64,000 nucleotides of DNA, taken from NCBI GenBank assembly GCA_016191845.1, contig JACPVF010000003.1:186001-250000 (forward strand), written 5' to 3'. Below are positions 1 through 10,000 of the stretch, in pieces. Source of the stretch: Chloroflexota bacterium. Lineage in GTDB: Bacteria; Chloroflexota; Anaerolineae; Anaerolineales; Villigracilaceae. A program made the position numbers and the translations under genes. Position 1 is the stretch's first letter, and every line of letters begins with the position of its first letter. Below the pieces are notes generated by a model. The model saw only the letters and a list, made by a program, of their open reading frames with translations. It made no database searches and was not told the origin of the DNA.

Positions 1-26
1 TCTGCGCTCTTTTCGTTAGAACGAAC

Positions 27-653
27 TTACTTCACCAACTCATCGTACTTGCGCCGCACCTCACGGATATCGTCCCACATCTGCGCCTTGGGCGAACCAG
101 GCTCCTTCGACGGATTGCGCAGCAAATACGAGGGATGATAGATCGGCATGATCCAGCGGCCGCCGCTCTCGGTCCACTTGCCGCGCAGGCTGGTGATGCC
201 CGTCTTGCGCAGGATCGAGTAACAGGCCACGTTGCCCGTCAGCAGCATGATCTTCGGGTCGATCAGGCGGATGATCTCCAGCACGAACGGACGATAAAAA
301 TCCGTCTCGGCATCGGTCGGCTTGCGGAAGGCCTTGCCGTCCTCACCGGGCGGCAGGCGGAAGACCGAGTTGGTAATGTACACATCCTGCTGGGGGTCGA
401 AATCCACCGACTGCAAGACCTTGTCGAGCATCTGGCCCGCCCGCCCTACGAACGGCTTGCCCTGGATGTTTTCCTCGGGCCCGGGCGCCTCGCCGATGAT
501 CAGTAATTTCGCGTTCGGGTTTCCGCGACTGATGACGATGTTCGTGCCCGCGTTCGCCAGCGGATCATCGGTCATGCGCCTCATCACGCCAAAGAGTTCA
601 TCGAGCGAAGCATATTGTTTCGGCCCCGGGTTGTTGAAATCAAGTTGGGACAT
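27..653 (-). CDS. Uracil-DNA glycosylase, family 4/5 type
   Basis: Excises uracil from DNA to start base-excision repair in the cytoplasm. The 208-residue product has the family 4-type first motif GEAPGPEE in its N-terminal third and the C-terminal motif HPSYLLRNP, which carries the catalytic-loop His. Length fits the family (about 190-230 residues). I chose the ATG at 653 because GAGGAAGG lies just upstream on the minus strand; an upstream in-frame ATG at 716 would add 21 residues that do not look conserved. The four Cys of the iron-sulfur cluster expected in family 4 are not obvious: only one Cys (in NVACYSIL) is clear, so a cluster-free subfamily is possible. It is transcribed divergently from the glycerate kinase gene. 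Confidence 0.88.
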   Translation of the reverse strand: MSQLDFNNPGPKQYASLDELFGVMRRMTDDPLANAGTNIVISRGNPNAKLLIIGEAPGPEENIQGKPFVGRAGQMLDKVLQSVDFDPQQDVYITNSVFRLPPGEDGKAFRKPTDAETDFYRPFVLEIIRLIDPKIMLLTGNVACYSILRKTGITSLRGKWTESGGRWIMPIYHPSYLLRNPSKEPGSPKAQMWDDIREVRRKYDELVK

Positions 654-723
654 GCGCGCCTTCCTCACATAAAATGGATGCCGCGATTCTACTCCATTCC
701 TTTGCGCCGCAAACAACTCAGCC

Positions 724-729
724 TATACT
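724..729 (+). promoter_or_regulatory. -10-like TATACT for the glycerate kinase gene, leaderless spacing
   Basis: TATACT ends six bases before the ATG at 736, with TTGCGC at 702-707 as a possible -35 (16-base spacer). No Shine-Dalgarno sequence fits between them, so the transcript would start at or next to the ATG. Confidence 0.5.
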
Positions 730-735
730 TGAAGC

Positions 736-1974
736 ATGAACTTCCTCTCCTCGTCGTTACAAGACCCGCGCGTTGTGCGCATCCTGCAAGCCGCCTTCGA
801 TGCCGCCGACCCGTCCCGTGCGGTGCGTGAATATCTGCGCGCACATCCATTGACCGAGACCCAACGCATCTTCGTCTTCGGATTGGGAAAAGCGGCTTGT
901 GCGATGGTGGACGGCCTGACCGACCTGCCGAACATCGCCGACACGCTGATCGTCACCAAGCACGCGGCGCGCGTGGATCGTCAGCCTGTTACCGTTATGG
1001 AAGGGAATCATCCCGTCCCCGGCGAGGCCAGCCTCGCGGCGGGCCGCGCCGCGCTGGAGTTTGTCTCGCGCCTCACGCCCGACGACCTGCTGCTGTGCCT
1101 GATCTCGGGCGGCGGCTCCGCGCTGATGACCGCGCCCATCCTCCCGCTGACCGAGTTGCAGGCGCTGACGTCCACGCTGCTGGCGAAGGGCGCGCGCATC
1201 GACGAGATCAACACCCTGCGCCGTCACCTCGACCTGCTCAAAGGCGGAGGCCTGGCTCAGGCGGCGCAGGGCGCGCGCGTCGTCAGCCTGATCCTCTCGG
1301 ACGTGGTCGGTGACCCATTGGAGGCCATCGCCTCGGGGCCGACTGCGCCCGACCCGTCCACGCGCGCGCAGGCCGAGGCGCTAGCCGCCCGCTTTAGCAG
1401 AGTCCGCTTCCCGTTCCGCGAAACGCTCAAAACCGACGATCCGCTCTTCACGCGGGTCCAGAACCGCGTCATCGCCAGCAACGACATCGCTTTGCGCGCT
1501 GCGCAATATCAGGCCGAGATCGAAGGCTTCGACGCGCAGGTCATCGCCTCAGGCCTGCAGGGCGAAGCCCGCGAAGTGGGGCGTCATCTGGCTGAAGCGC
1601 TGCGCGAGGCGGCTGTGTCGCGCGCGCGGCCATTCTGCCTGCTGGCGGGCGGAGAGACCACCGTCACCCTGCATGGCAGCGGACGCGGCGGCCGCAATCA
1701 GGAACTGGTCCTTGGCGCAGTCGAGTCCCTGCGCGGGCTAAAAGATGTATTGTTCATCTCTATTGCCACGGACGGCGAGGATGGTCCCACCGACGCGGCG
1801 GGCGCTGTCGCCACGGGCGAGACCGCCTCACGTGCCGGGACGCTCGGGGTGAGCGCTGAAGCTTATCTGGCCAAGAGCAATTCCTACGCTTACTTCGCCG
1901 CGCTCGACGATCTGCTGAGACCAGGCCCCAGCGGCACCAACGTCAACGACCTGATGCTGTTGTTCGGCCTGTGA
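736..1974 (+). CDS. Glycerate 2-kinase (GckA/TtuD, MOFRL family)
   Basis: Phosphorylates D-glycerate to 2-phosphoglycerate using ATP, feeding serine-cycle, tartrate or glycolate-derived glycerate into glycolysis. The 412-residue product has the family layout: an N-terminal DUF4147-type domain with VMEGNHPVPGEAS and the loop LISGGGSALM near residues 125-135, then a C-terminal MOFRL domain with LLAGGETTVTL and GRGGRNQEL. The end GTNVNDLMLLF is typical of the family. The ATG follows a -10-like box directly, with no Shine-Dalgarno sequence. Neighbours give no pathway context, so the physiological source of glycerate is open. Confidence 0.92.
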   Translation: MNFLSSSLQDPRVVRILQAAFDAADPSRAVREYLRAHPLTETQRIFVFGLGKAACAMVDGLTDLPNIADTLIVTKHAARVDRQPVTVMEGNHPVPGEASLAAGRAALEFVSRLTPDDLLLCLISGGGSALMTAPILPLTELQALTSTLLAKGARIDEINTLRRHLDLLKGGGLAQAAQGARVVSLILSDVVGDPLEAIASGPTAPDPSTRAQAEALAARFSRVRFPFRETLKTDDPLFTRVQNRVIASNDIALRAAQYQAEIEGFDAQVIASGLQGEAREVGRHLAEALREAAVSRARPFCLLAGGETTVTLHGSGRGGRNQELVLGAVESLRGLKDVLFISIATDGEDGPTDAAGAVATGETASRAGTLGVSAEAYLAKSNSYAYFAALDDLLRPGPSGTNVNDLMLLFGL

Positions 1975-2133
1975 GCGCGGATGAATAGGGCGCATAGTGC
2001 CAGCCATTATTGACCCCGAAAGTGGGAGGGAGCAAGGGTTCCATGTGACGGCAAAACATCCATCCTCCAGCAGGGTGTAATCCCCTCGCGACCTCTGTAA
2101 AATGATAGAAAATCCCTTCCCGAGGAGCCTGTC

Positions 2134-3324
2134 ATGACGGTCGTATCGGTTGAAACCCTGGTCAACGCACCCATTTCCCTGGTCTATCGCGCCTTCACCA
2201 ACTCCACCTCCCTGCGCGAATGGCTGTGCGACGTGGCTACCGTCGAGCCGCACCCCGCTGGACGCATGTACCTGTGGTGGCGTGGGGATTTCTATTCCAG
2301 CGGGCATTACCTCGAACTGGAGCAGGATCGACGCATCCAGTTTCGCTGGTTCTCGAACCTGGATCCCAGCCCCACCGAGGTCACCGTCACGGTCCGCGCA
2401 CAGGATGGCGGCGCCCTGGTGCGCCTGGAGCATTCCATCCCCGACGGCGAGGTCTGGCAGGGCAAGGCAGAGGGTTTCCAACAGGAATGGAGCGAGAGTC
2501 TCGATAACTTGAAATCCGTACTGGAAACGGGCATCGACCTGCGCATCGCCAACCGTCCCATGCTGGGGATTGTCCCTGGCGACTTCACCGAGGAACAGGC
2601 CCAGGCGTTGGGCGTCCCCGTGCGCGAGGGAATGCGCCTGGACGGCGTGGTGGATGGGATGGGCGCACAAGCCTGCGGCCTGCAAAAGGACGACGTGCTG
2701 GTCGAGTTTGCGGGCCATTCCTTGCGGAACGACGCCAGCAGCTTTGCGAACGCCATCGCGGGGAAAAAGGGCGGCGACCAGGTCGAGGTCAGTTTCTATC
2801 GCGGCCCTGAGAAGAAGACCGTTCGCATGGAGTTGAGCCGCCGCCCCATGCCCGAGGTGCCCTTCGACCCTGCTGAGTTCGAAAGGCGCGCACGGGCATT
2901 GTACGCCCCCGCTCTGGCCGAACTGGAAAAGTGCTTCGAGGGCGTCAGCGATGAACAAGCCATGCGGCGTCCCGAACCCGGCGAGTGGAGTGCGCTGGAG
3001 GTCCTCGCGCATCTGATCGCAGGTGAGCGCTTCAACCTGATTTTTCTGACAGGCCTGATCGACGGCTACGAACCGGTCACCGACGGATTTGGGACCAACG
3101 TCCACGCGCAGGTACAGGCGACGGTCCAGGCCAACCCCTCCGTGGATTTGATGTTGAGGGCGCTGCGGCAAGCCGTGGATGAAACCCTGGCATACGTCTC
3201 CCTGTTACCTGCGGAGTTCGTTGCGAACAAGGGTAGCTACTACCGCTTCGCCTCGGGCTTGTTGCAGCCCAATTTCCACATGACGGCTCATCTCCAACAG
3301 ATCAAGGCAGCCCTGGCCGCATAA
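2134..3324 (+). CDS. AHSA1/SRPBCC - PDZ - DinB-like fusion protein
   Basis: The 396-residue protein appears to join three modules. Residues about 1-130 look like an AHSA1-type START/SRPBCC domain (opening VSVETLVNAPISLVYRAFT, conserved W in REWLC and WWRGD). Residues about 140-235 resemble a PDZ domain (MLGIVPGDF, then GLQKDDVLVEFAG). Residues about 245-396 resemble a DinB/DUF664 four-helix bundle (RRPEPGEWSALEVLAHL, ending FHMTAHLQQIKAAL). AHSA1 domains bind hydrophobic ligands or chaperones, PDZ binds peptide tails, and DinB-like proteins are often metal-dependent thiol transferases. The combined role is unknown. No signal peptide is visible, so it should be cytoplasmic. GAGGAG lies 8 bases before the ATG, and a terminator follows. 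Confidence 0.8.
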   Translation: MTVVSVETLVNAPISLVYRAFTNSTSLREWLCDVATVEPHPAGRMYLWWRGDFYSSGHYLELEQDRRIQFRWFSNLDPSPTEVTVTVRAQDGGALVRLEHSIPDGEVWQGKAEGFQQEWSESLDNLKSVLETGIDLRIANRPMLGIVPGDFTEEQAQALGVPVREGMRLDGVVDGMGAQACGLQKDDVLVEFAGHSLRNDASSFANAIAGKKGGDQVEVSFYRGPEKKTVRMELSRRPMPEVPFDPAEFERRARALYAPALAELEKCFEGVSDEQAMRRPEPGEWSALEVLAHLIAGERFNLIFLTGLIDGYEPVTDGFGTNVHAQVQATVQANPSVDLMLRALRQAVDETLAYVSLLPAEFVANKGSYYRFASGLLQPNFHMTAHLQQIKAALAA

Positions 3325-3345
3325 CAACAAACTATCCTCAAAACG

Positions 3346-3372
3346 AGACCTGCCTTGGGGGCAGGTCTTTCT
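3346..3372 (+). terminator. Intrinsic terminator after the AHSA1-PDZ-DinB gene
   Basis: Stem AGACCTGCC / GGCAGGTCT with a four-base loop, followed by the T-rich stretch TTTCTTATTT. Confidence 0.8.
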
Positions 3373-3479
3373 TATTTGTCGCTTCGTTGTTCGGGCAGTG
3401 GGGACACAAAAGAGTTTACAAATTGGTAAAAACAGCCAAAGTTCAAAATTTCCCACGATGGAAAATATGAGAATTATTG

Positions 3480-3485
3480 TATAAT
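3480..3485 (+). promoter_or_regulatory. -10 box TATAAT ahead of the CHAT/STAND operon
   Basis: A perfect TATAAT directly preceded by TG, about 60 bases before the first gene of the operon. No good -35 is seen at 16-18 bases. The leader would be about 50 bases and ends in GGAGG before the ATG at 3545. Confidence 0.45.
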
Positions 3486-3544
3486 TTCTTTACCCCTACC
3501 TGTGCTGTTCGGGGCCAAATTCATATCCATATCTTGGAGGCAAG

Positions 3545-4960
3545 ATGGCCGCGCTCAAGCAATTCTCGCAACAAGACCCCAAGTGGAAGTCTCAGCTGCT
3601 TGGTACCGACAAACAAAGCACCATCGGCAGTTACGGTTGTCTGCTCACCAGTCTGAGCATGGTATGCAGCACTTATGGGATCGAGCTCACGCCCGAGCAG
3701 TTGAACGAAAAGATGCGCGCCGCGGGGGCCTTTCAGGGGGCATTCCTCATGCCCGTCTATATCAGCAATGCCGTGCCCGGCATGCGTCAGACCAACTATA
3801 TCGAATGTCAGAACCAGCCCGCCCCGTTGGCTGAGATCGACTCCTACCTCGCGACGGGCAAGCCCGTTATCGTCGAGGTGGATTACTCCCCCAACACAGG
3901 GCTGCAAAACCACTGGATCGTGCTGACCGCCAAGAAGGGCGATGATTACGTCCTCCAGGACCCGTGGACCTATCCGCCCGACCCGAAAGAGGTCACGCTG
4001 ATGGGCTCACGCTATGCCTTCAACGGCAAGCCCGCCCAGATCATCCAGGCCGCCCTGTGGCTGGACGGCCCTGCAGGCCATGTGACCCCTCCCCCGCCGC
4101 CCAATCTCGACAAGGGCGTGGCTGCCAGTTTCCCCGTCTATGCCAACGCCGACGACCTGGCCATCCGCTCGCAGCCGCTGGCCAACGACACCACCCTCAT
4201 CAAGCGCGTACCGATGAACACCGAGTTCAAGCCGCTCACCACCGACGCCGACGCCAAGGCCAAGATCGGGCAGATGAATCAGTGGCTGCCGGTCAAGGCC
4301 GCCGACGGGACTCAGGGCTATGTAGCCGCCTGGTACGTCTCGCTGCAGAAACAGACTCCCCCTGCCGCGCCCGCCAAGGCACCCGTTCCGACCGATGCCG
4401 TGGTCATCAAGACCACCACCGACGCAGTGGCCTTGCGCTCCAAGCCCGACACCACCGACGCCAGCCTGCTCAAGCGCCTGCCCATCGGCGCGGAGTTGAA
4501 GGTGCTCGACACGCAGGATGACGTGCGTCGCAAGGTCGGCGTGATGTACGAGTGGTTGCGCGCCCAGGACGTGACAGGCACGCAGGGCATGATCGCCGCC
4601 TGGTACGTGACGGTTGTCTCGGGGCTGACCGCCCTCGGCGCGAAGGATCAGCGCCAGACCCAGCCGCCCTCCTTCGCCGTCGGTGATGAGCCGCTGCCCG
4701 TCCTACTCCGCACCGAGGAAGAGGATCTGGCTCTGCGCGCCGAACCGTACGTGGCCGAGTCCACGCTCATCAAACGTCTGCCGCTTGGTGCAGAGTTGAT
4801 CGCCATCGAACCGCCCGACATGGCCGCGCCCAAGATCGGCCGCGTGGGTGACTGGATCCACGTCCGCGACGTGGCAGGCGATGAAGGTTATGTGGCTGCC
4901 TGGGCTGTGGTCGAACGCCCTGAAGATCCCGCTCCCAGTTCCGCGCCTGCGGATGCATAA
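3545..4960 (+). CDS. C39-like papain-fold protein with three SH3-type repeats
   Basis: First gene of the putative conflict operon, 471 residues. Residues 1-180 look like a C39_2-type cysteine peptidase: Cys32 in GSYGCLLTSL, His123 in QNHWIVLT and Asp139 in VLQDPW form a plausible triad. Three SH3-like repeats follow at about 198-265, 288-356 and 388-455. Each has the pattern ALRS/AxP...LIKRxPxGAEL...WL/I...G..G.xAAWYV. Such modules usually bind cell-wall peptides, yet no signal peptide or membrane span is visible. It may act inside the cell, leave by an unusual route, or bind a partner protein. GGAGG precedes the ATG. The next gene starts 32 bases downstream. The peptidase call rests on motifs only. 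Confidence 0.72.
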   Translation: MAALKQFSQQDPKWKSQLLGTDKQSTIGSYGCLLTSLSMVCSTYGIELTPEQLNEKMRAAGAFQGAFLMPVYISNAVPGMRQTNYIECQNQPAPLAEIDSYLATGKPVIVEVDYSPNTGLQNHWIVLTAKKGDDYVLQDPWTYPPDPKEVTLMGSRYAFNGKPAQIIQAALWLDGPAGHVTPPPPPNLDKGVAASFPVYANADDLAIRSQPLANDTTLIKRVPMNTEFKPLTTDADAKAKIGQMNQWLPVKAADGTQGYVAAWYVSLQKQTPPAAPAKAPVPTDAVVIKTTTDAVALRSKPDTTDASLLKRLPIGAELKVLDTQDDVRRKVGVMYEWLRAQDVTGTQGMIAAWYVTVVSGLTALGAKDQRQTQPPSFAVGDEPLPVLLRTEEEDLALRAEPYVAESTLIKRLPLGAELIAIEPPDMAAPKIGRVGDWIHVRDVAGDEGYVAAWAVVERPEDPAPSSAPADA

Positions 4961-4992
4961 AGACCACGTCTGATTCTCTTCAGGAGATTGCT

Positions 4993-7047
4993 TTGACAGA
5001 TTTCGCTGACCTCGAACTTGGCCTGCACCAACGCGAGGCGGGCGCATACACGATCGAGATGCGTTTCAGCCAGCCCGGCAGCGATGCGGACATCCGCATT
5101 GGGCAGGGACGGCCCGTGATGGTGCAATTCGATTTTCAAGACCTGCTCAAGAAATCTGGGAACCCGGCCGCCTATGGCGCCGCCCTCACCCAGAGTCTGT
5201 TCGCCGACAAGGACATCTTGTCGGCGTTTTCGCAGGCGCGCACCAGTGCCCAGACGACCAAATCTCCCCTGCGTGTGCGGCTGACCATCGGCCCGAGCGC
5301 ACTCGAGTTGAACAGCCTGTTTTGGGAGACCCTGCGCGATCCCGCCGACGACAAGGCGACGCTCTTCACCGGCGAACAGGTCTTCTTCTCGCGCTACCTC
5401 AGCAGCCTGGACTGGCGCCCTGTCAAGCTGCGCTCGAAGGGCAGCCTTAAGGCCGTCATCGCCCTGGCGAATCCCAGCGGCCTGGATCAGTACTCGCTGG
5501 CCGCCGTGGATGTGCCCGGGGAATTGGCTCGCGCCCAGGCCGCGTTGAAGAACATCCCCTCCACGGCATTGCCTTCCCAGCCCGGAGAACGCTGCACGCT
5601 GGAGAGCATCATCGCACGCCTGCGCGAAGGTGTGGACATCCTCTATCTCGTGGCGCACGGCTCCTTCGTTAAAGAGGAACCCTGGCTATGGCTGGAGGAC
5701 GAGTCAGGTGCAGTGGCGCGTGTCTCGGGTTATGACCTGGCCACCCGCATCCGCGAATTGGACAACCAGCCCCGCCTGGTGGTGCTGGCCTCCTGCCAGA
5801 GCGCGGGACAAGGCGCAGGGGCGGCGTTGCAGGCCCTCGGTCCGAAACTGGCCGAAGGCGGCGTGCCCGCCGTGGTCGCCATGCAGGGCAGCGTCAGCAT
5901 GGACACGATCGCCAAGTTCATGCCCGTCTTCTTCGAAGAACTGGAGAAGGACGGACAGGTGGATCGCGCCATGTCGGTGGCGCGCGGCACGGTACGCGAC
6001 ACGTCCGATTTCTGGATGCCGGTGCTGTTCATGCGCCTGCGCAGCGGACGCATCTGGTACACGCCTGGCTTCGGCGAGGAAGGCAGCGACTTCAAGAAGT
6101 GGCCATCGCTCTTGACCAGTTTGCAGGCAGGAAAGTGCACACCCATCATCGGCGCAGGGTTGTACGAGCCGCTGCTTGGCTCGTGGCGGGACCTGGCGTT
6201 GGGCCTGGCCGAAAAATATCGCTATCCCCTGGCACATTTCTATCGTGACGCCCTTCCCCAGGTGACGCAATACCTATCCATCGACCAGTCGGTCAGCACA
6301 TTGCTGCTCGAGCTGGAAAACGTCATCCGCGAGCATGTCCAGGCCCGCTTCAGTGCTGACCTGTCCGATGCGCTCAAGGGCGATAAGGCCCCCATCCTCG
6401 ACCTGCTCTCGCTGGGCGGCAAGACCCTGCGCGCCAAGGATCCGACCGAGCATCACAAGGTGCTGGCAGGCTTGAAGCTTCCCATCTACATCACCACCAA
6501 TTACGACAACATGATGTCCGATGCGCTCAAAGAGGCGGGCGCCGACCCGCAGATGGTCATCTGCCCGTGGAGCGACCGTTTCGATGCAACATCCATCTAC
6601 GACAAGGAACCCGAATATCGTCCCACCCCTGAACGTCCGCTGGTCTATCATCTCTTCGGCCATTTCAGCATTCCTGAATCGCTGGTGATGACCGAGGACG
6701 ATTACTTCGAGTTTCTGATCGGCGTGACCAGCAACAAGGATCTGATTCCGCCCGTGGTGCGCCGCGCCCTGACGGACGCCGCCTTGATGTTCCTCGGCTT
6801 CCAACTGGACGACTGGGCCTTCCGCATCTTCTTCCGCTCGATCATGAACCTGCAGGGTGGCGGACGTCGCAGCCGCTACGCCCACATCGCCGTGCAGGTG
6901 GACCCCGACGAGATCCACAACCTGGATCCGCGCCGCGCACGAGAGTATCTGGAGGATTACTTTGAGGATGACTCGATCAGCATTTTCTGGGGCCAGTCGG
7001 GGGACTTCATTCGTGAGCTTGTTTCGCAAATGAACGTGACTGGATAA
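4993..7047 (+). CDS. CHAT protease domain fused to a SIR2-like domain
   Basis: The 684-residue protein has two effector-type modules. Residues about 130-360 form a CHAT caspase-fold domain with the dyad His222 (YLVAHGSF) and Cys268 (VLASCQSAG). Residues about 370-680 resemble SIR2_2 domains: IIGAG at 385-389, TTNYD at 501-505, HLFGH at 553-557 and a late FLGFQLDDW. In known defence systems SIR2-like domains degrade NAD+, and CHAT proteases act in controlled death (for example Craspase and gasdermin-activating proteases). Start is TTG at 4993, preceded by AGGAG at six bases. The STAND gene follows after nine bases, suggesting a partnership. No transmembrane segment is seen, so it should be cytosolic. 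The fold assignments are motif-based. Confidence 0.85.
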   Translation: MTDFADLELGLHQREAGAYTIEMRFSQPGSDADIRIGQGRPVMVQFDFQDLLKKSGNPAAYGAALTQSLFADKDILSAFSQARTSAQTTKSPLRVRLTIGPSALELNSLFWETLRDPADDKATLFTGEQVFFSRYLSSLDWRPVKLRSKGSLKAVIALANPSGLDQYSLAAVDVPGELARAQAALKNIPSTALPSQPGERCTLESIIARLREGVDILYLVAHGSFVKEEPWLWLEDESGAVARVSGYDLATRIRELDNQPRLVVLASCQSAGQGAGAALQALGPKLAEGGVPAVVAMQGSVSMDTIAKFMPVFFEELEKDGQVDRAMSVARGTVRDTSDFWMPVLFMRLRSGRIWYTPGFGEEGSDFKKWPSLLTSLQAGKCTPIIGAGLYEPLLGSWRDLALGLAEKYRYPLAHFYRDALPQVTQYLSIDQSVSTLLLELENVIREHVQARFSADLSDALKGDKAPILDLLSLGGKTLRAKDPTEHHKVLAGLKLPIYITTNYDNMMSDALKEAGADPQMVICPWSDRFDATSIYDKEPEYRPTPERPLVYHLFGHFSIPESLVMTEDDYFEFLIGVTSNKDLIPPVVRRALTDAALMFLGFQLDDWAFRIFFRSIMNLQGGGRRSRYAHIAVQVDPDEIHNLDPRRAREYLEDYFEDDSISIFWGQSGDFIRELVSQMNVTG

Positions 7048-7056
7048 GGAGAGACC

Positions 7057-10000
7057 ATGTCATCCACTGCCACCAATCTTCGATCCAGTTCCAACCCCTA
7101 TGTGGGTCCGCGTTCCTTCCAGACCGGCGAAAGTCTGTACGGCCGCTCACGCGAAAGCGCCGAATTGCTCGACCTGGTCATCGCGGAACGCATCGTGTTG
7201 CTGCACTCGCCCTCGGGTGCAGGCAAGAGCTCACTGATCAATGCCAGCCTCGTCCCGCAGATGCGTGAACAGGGCTTCTGGGCGCTGCCTCCCGTGCGCG
7301 TCAACATGGAGCCGCCCGAAGGATTCGCGGGTCAGCCCGGCTTCAACCGCTACGTCTTCAGTGTGATGCGTTCGCTCGAAAGCGAACTGCCTGCCAAGTC
7401 GCAATATGCACCCAGCGACCTGCTCGGCAAGACGCTCGCCCAGTACATGAAGGAATATCCCGAGCGGGCCATGCCGCACGTACAGGATTACGATCCTGCC
7501 AACTCGCTCTTCATCGTGTTCGACCAGTTCGAGGAGTTGGTGCGTGTCAGCGCCGTGGACCGCGATGCCAAGCTCGAATTCGCCAATCAACTCGGCGAGA
7601 TGCTGCGCGACCGCAACCTGTGGGTGCTGTTCGCCATCCGCGAAGATTATCTGGCCGCCATCGAGCCGTACAATCGCCCGATCCCCAACCGCTTCAACGT
7701 CACTTACCGACTCGACTTCCTCGACGCCCGCTCCGCCATCGAGGCCATCCAGAATCCCGCCAAAGATAAGGGCGTGGATTTCGAAAACGAGGCCGCCTCG
7801 AAACTGGTGGACGACCTGCGCCGTATCCGCGTTCAGCAGGCGGACGGATCAGCCCTCGAGCAACTCGGCCTGTACGTCGAGCCGGTCCAGTTGCAGGTGG
7901 TCTGTCGCCGCCTGTGGGGCACGCTGGGTGGACGCAAAACCGTCACCGTGGAGGATGTGGCCAAGGCGGGTAACATCGACGACGCGCTGGGCGACTACTA
8001 CGCCTTCCACGCCAGCAGCGTGGCTGCCGATGCAGGCGTGAGCGAACGCCAGGTCCGCGAGTGGTTCGACCGCAAGCTCATCACCGTCAACGGCATCCGC
8101 GGCCAGGTGCTGATGGAACCCGAGGCCAGCGGCGGCTTGTCGAACAAAGCCATCAAGATGCTGCAAGAGGCCTACCTCGTCCGCGCGGACAAACGCGGCA
8201 ACGCCGTCTGGTTCGAGCTGGCGCACGACCGCCTCACGCGTCCCATCCGCCGCAACAATGCCGACTGGTTCATCGAAAATCTCAACGTCTTCCAACGCCA
8301 GGCCGACCTGTGGAACAACCAGGGGCGGCCTGAGTCGCTGCTTCTGCGCGGACATGCCTACCTCGAAGCTGAGGAGTGGGCCAAGGGCCATCCCGACGAG
8401 GTCCTGCCCGCCGAGCAGGAATTCCTGACCGCATGCAAGCAGGAATACCAGAATCAATTGCGCGAACACCGCACCAACCTGCTCATCCGCTGGGCGGCTG
8501 TGCTGATGACCGTGCTGGCCCTGGCCGCGCTGTATTTCTTCTTCCAGGCCCAGGCAGAGACCGCCCGCGCCACGGCACAGGAAGCCATCGCCAAGAAAGA
8601 GGCGCAGCGCGCCAACGACCAGGAAAAGATCGCCAAGGAAAAGGAAGCGCTGGCCTATCAAAAGGAACAGATCGCCAACATCAACTTGCAGATCGCCCAT
8701 CTGCGCGAGTTGGCTGCCCAATCGGTCAGCAATCTGGCAGTGGACCCGGAGTTGAGCATCCGCCTGGCCTTGCAGGCTACTCAGGGCGTGGACCTGACCC
8801 AGCCTGAAATGCAAAGTGCCATCGGCCAGGTGGAGGACGCCCTGCGTCAGGCCCTGCCCTCGATGCGCGTGGAACATGTTTTGCACGACCCCGCCATCTC
8901 CGCCACTGACTCGATCACCCACCTGGGCACGGTCTGGAGTCCGGCCTTCAGCCCGAACGGACAGCGCCTTGCCACGGCAGGCAACGATGGTACGCTCAAA
9001 CTATGGGACACGGTCACAGGCAAACTGGTCAAATCTCTGCAAGTGCTGACCCCCGCCGAGGATGGTTACGGCGTGACCTATGTGGCCTACAGTCCCGACG
9101 GCAAATTGCTGGCTGTCACCACCGGCGATGGACAGGTCATTTTGTATGATGCCAATAACCTGAGCAAGGTCAACTCTCTACAGGTTGGAAATGATGTATT
9201 GTGGGGGCTGGCCTTCAGCCCCGATGGAACCCGTCTGGTCACTGGCGGGACAGGCGGCGTGGCTGTCATCTGGAACATCGCGGATAACACCTCCCAACCT
9301 CTGACGGGCGGCCACACCGACGACATCCAGGCGGTGGCCTTCAACCGCGACGGAACCCGCATCGCCACGGCGGGTGCCGACTCGCTGGCCATCGTCTGGG
9401 ACGCGAACTCGCGCCGCGCGATCTTCCGTCTGGCAGGGCACACCGGCTATGTCAACAGCGTGGCATTCAGTCCCGATGGCAAACGCCTGGCCGCGTCCGG
9501 TGGCGAAGACCGCTCCATCATCCTCTGGGACATCAGCGTGCCCGCCACGCCCCAGGTGCTGACCATCACCGGTCACCGCGACTGGATCTACGCCATCGCC
9601 TTCACCAAGGACGGATCGAACATCGTCTCCGTCAGCGCCGACCGCACCGTCCGCTTCTGGGATACCACCTACGGACGTCCCAGCCTGATGCTGGTGGGTC
9701 ACAAAGACCAGGTCTACGGTCTGGCCCTCAGCCCGGACGGCAAACGCGTCGCCACCTCCAGCAAGGACAAGACCGTCCGCATTTGGAACATCTCGCCCGA
9801 AGGCAGCCGCGAACTGCTCACCTTCGACAACCGCGACAGCGTCCATAGCATTGCCCTCAGCCCGGACGGGAAACAATTGGCCACGGCCGGCAAGGATGAC
9901 CTGGCCCACCTGTGGAGCACCGTCTCCGGGCGGCTGACCGTCACCCTGAACGGTCACACCGACGATATCGAAGATGTGATCTTCAGCCCGGATGGCAGCA

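Noticed and set aside
11-25. TTCGTTAGAACGAA palindrome at the window edge as a terminator for the uracil-DNA glycosylase gene
   Set aside because: On the minus strand the short stem is followed by A-rich rather than T-rich sequence, so termination is not supported.
1828-3171. A 447-codon minus-strand frame over glycerate kinase and the fusion gene
   Set aside because: It spans two genes and their spacer and has low-complexity His/Gln-rich content, typical of a shadow frame.
3415-3430. TTTAC-n6-GTAAA inverted repeat upstream of the STAND operon as an operator
   Set aside because: Only five-base arms, and it lies well upstream of the only -10 box found; could be chance.
4138-4910. Three similar blocks in the first operon gene as a possible DNA repeat
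   Set aside because: They are protein-level SH3-type repeats with diverged DNA, not an independent repeat element.
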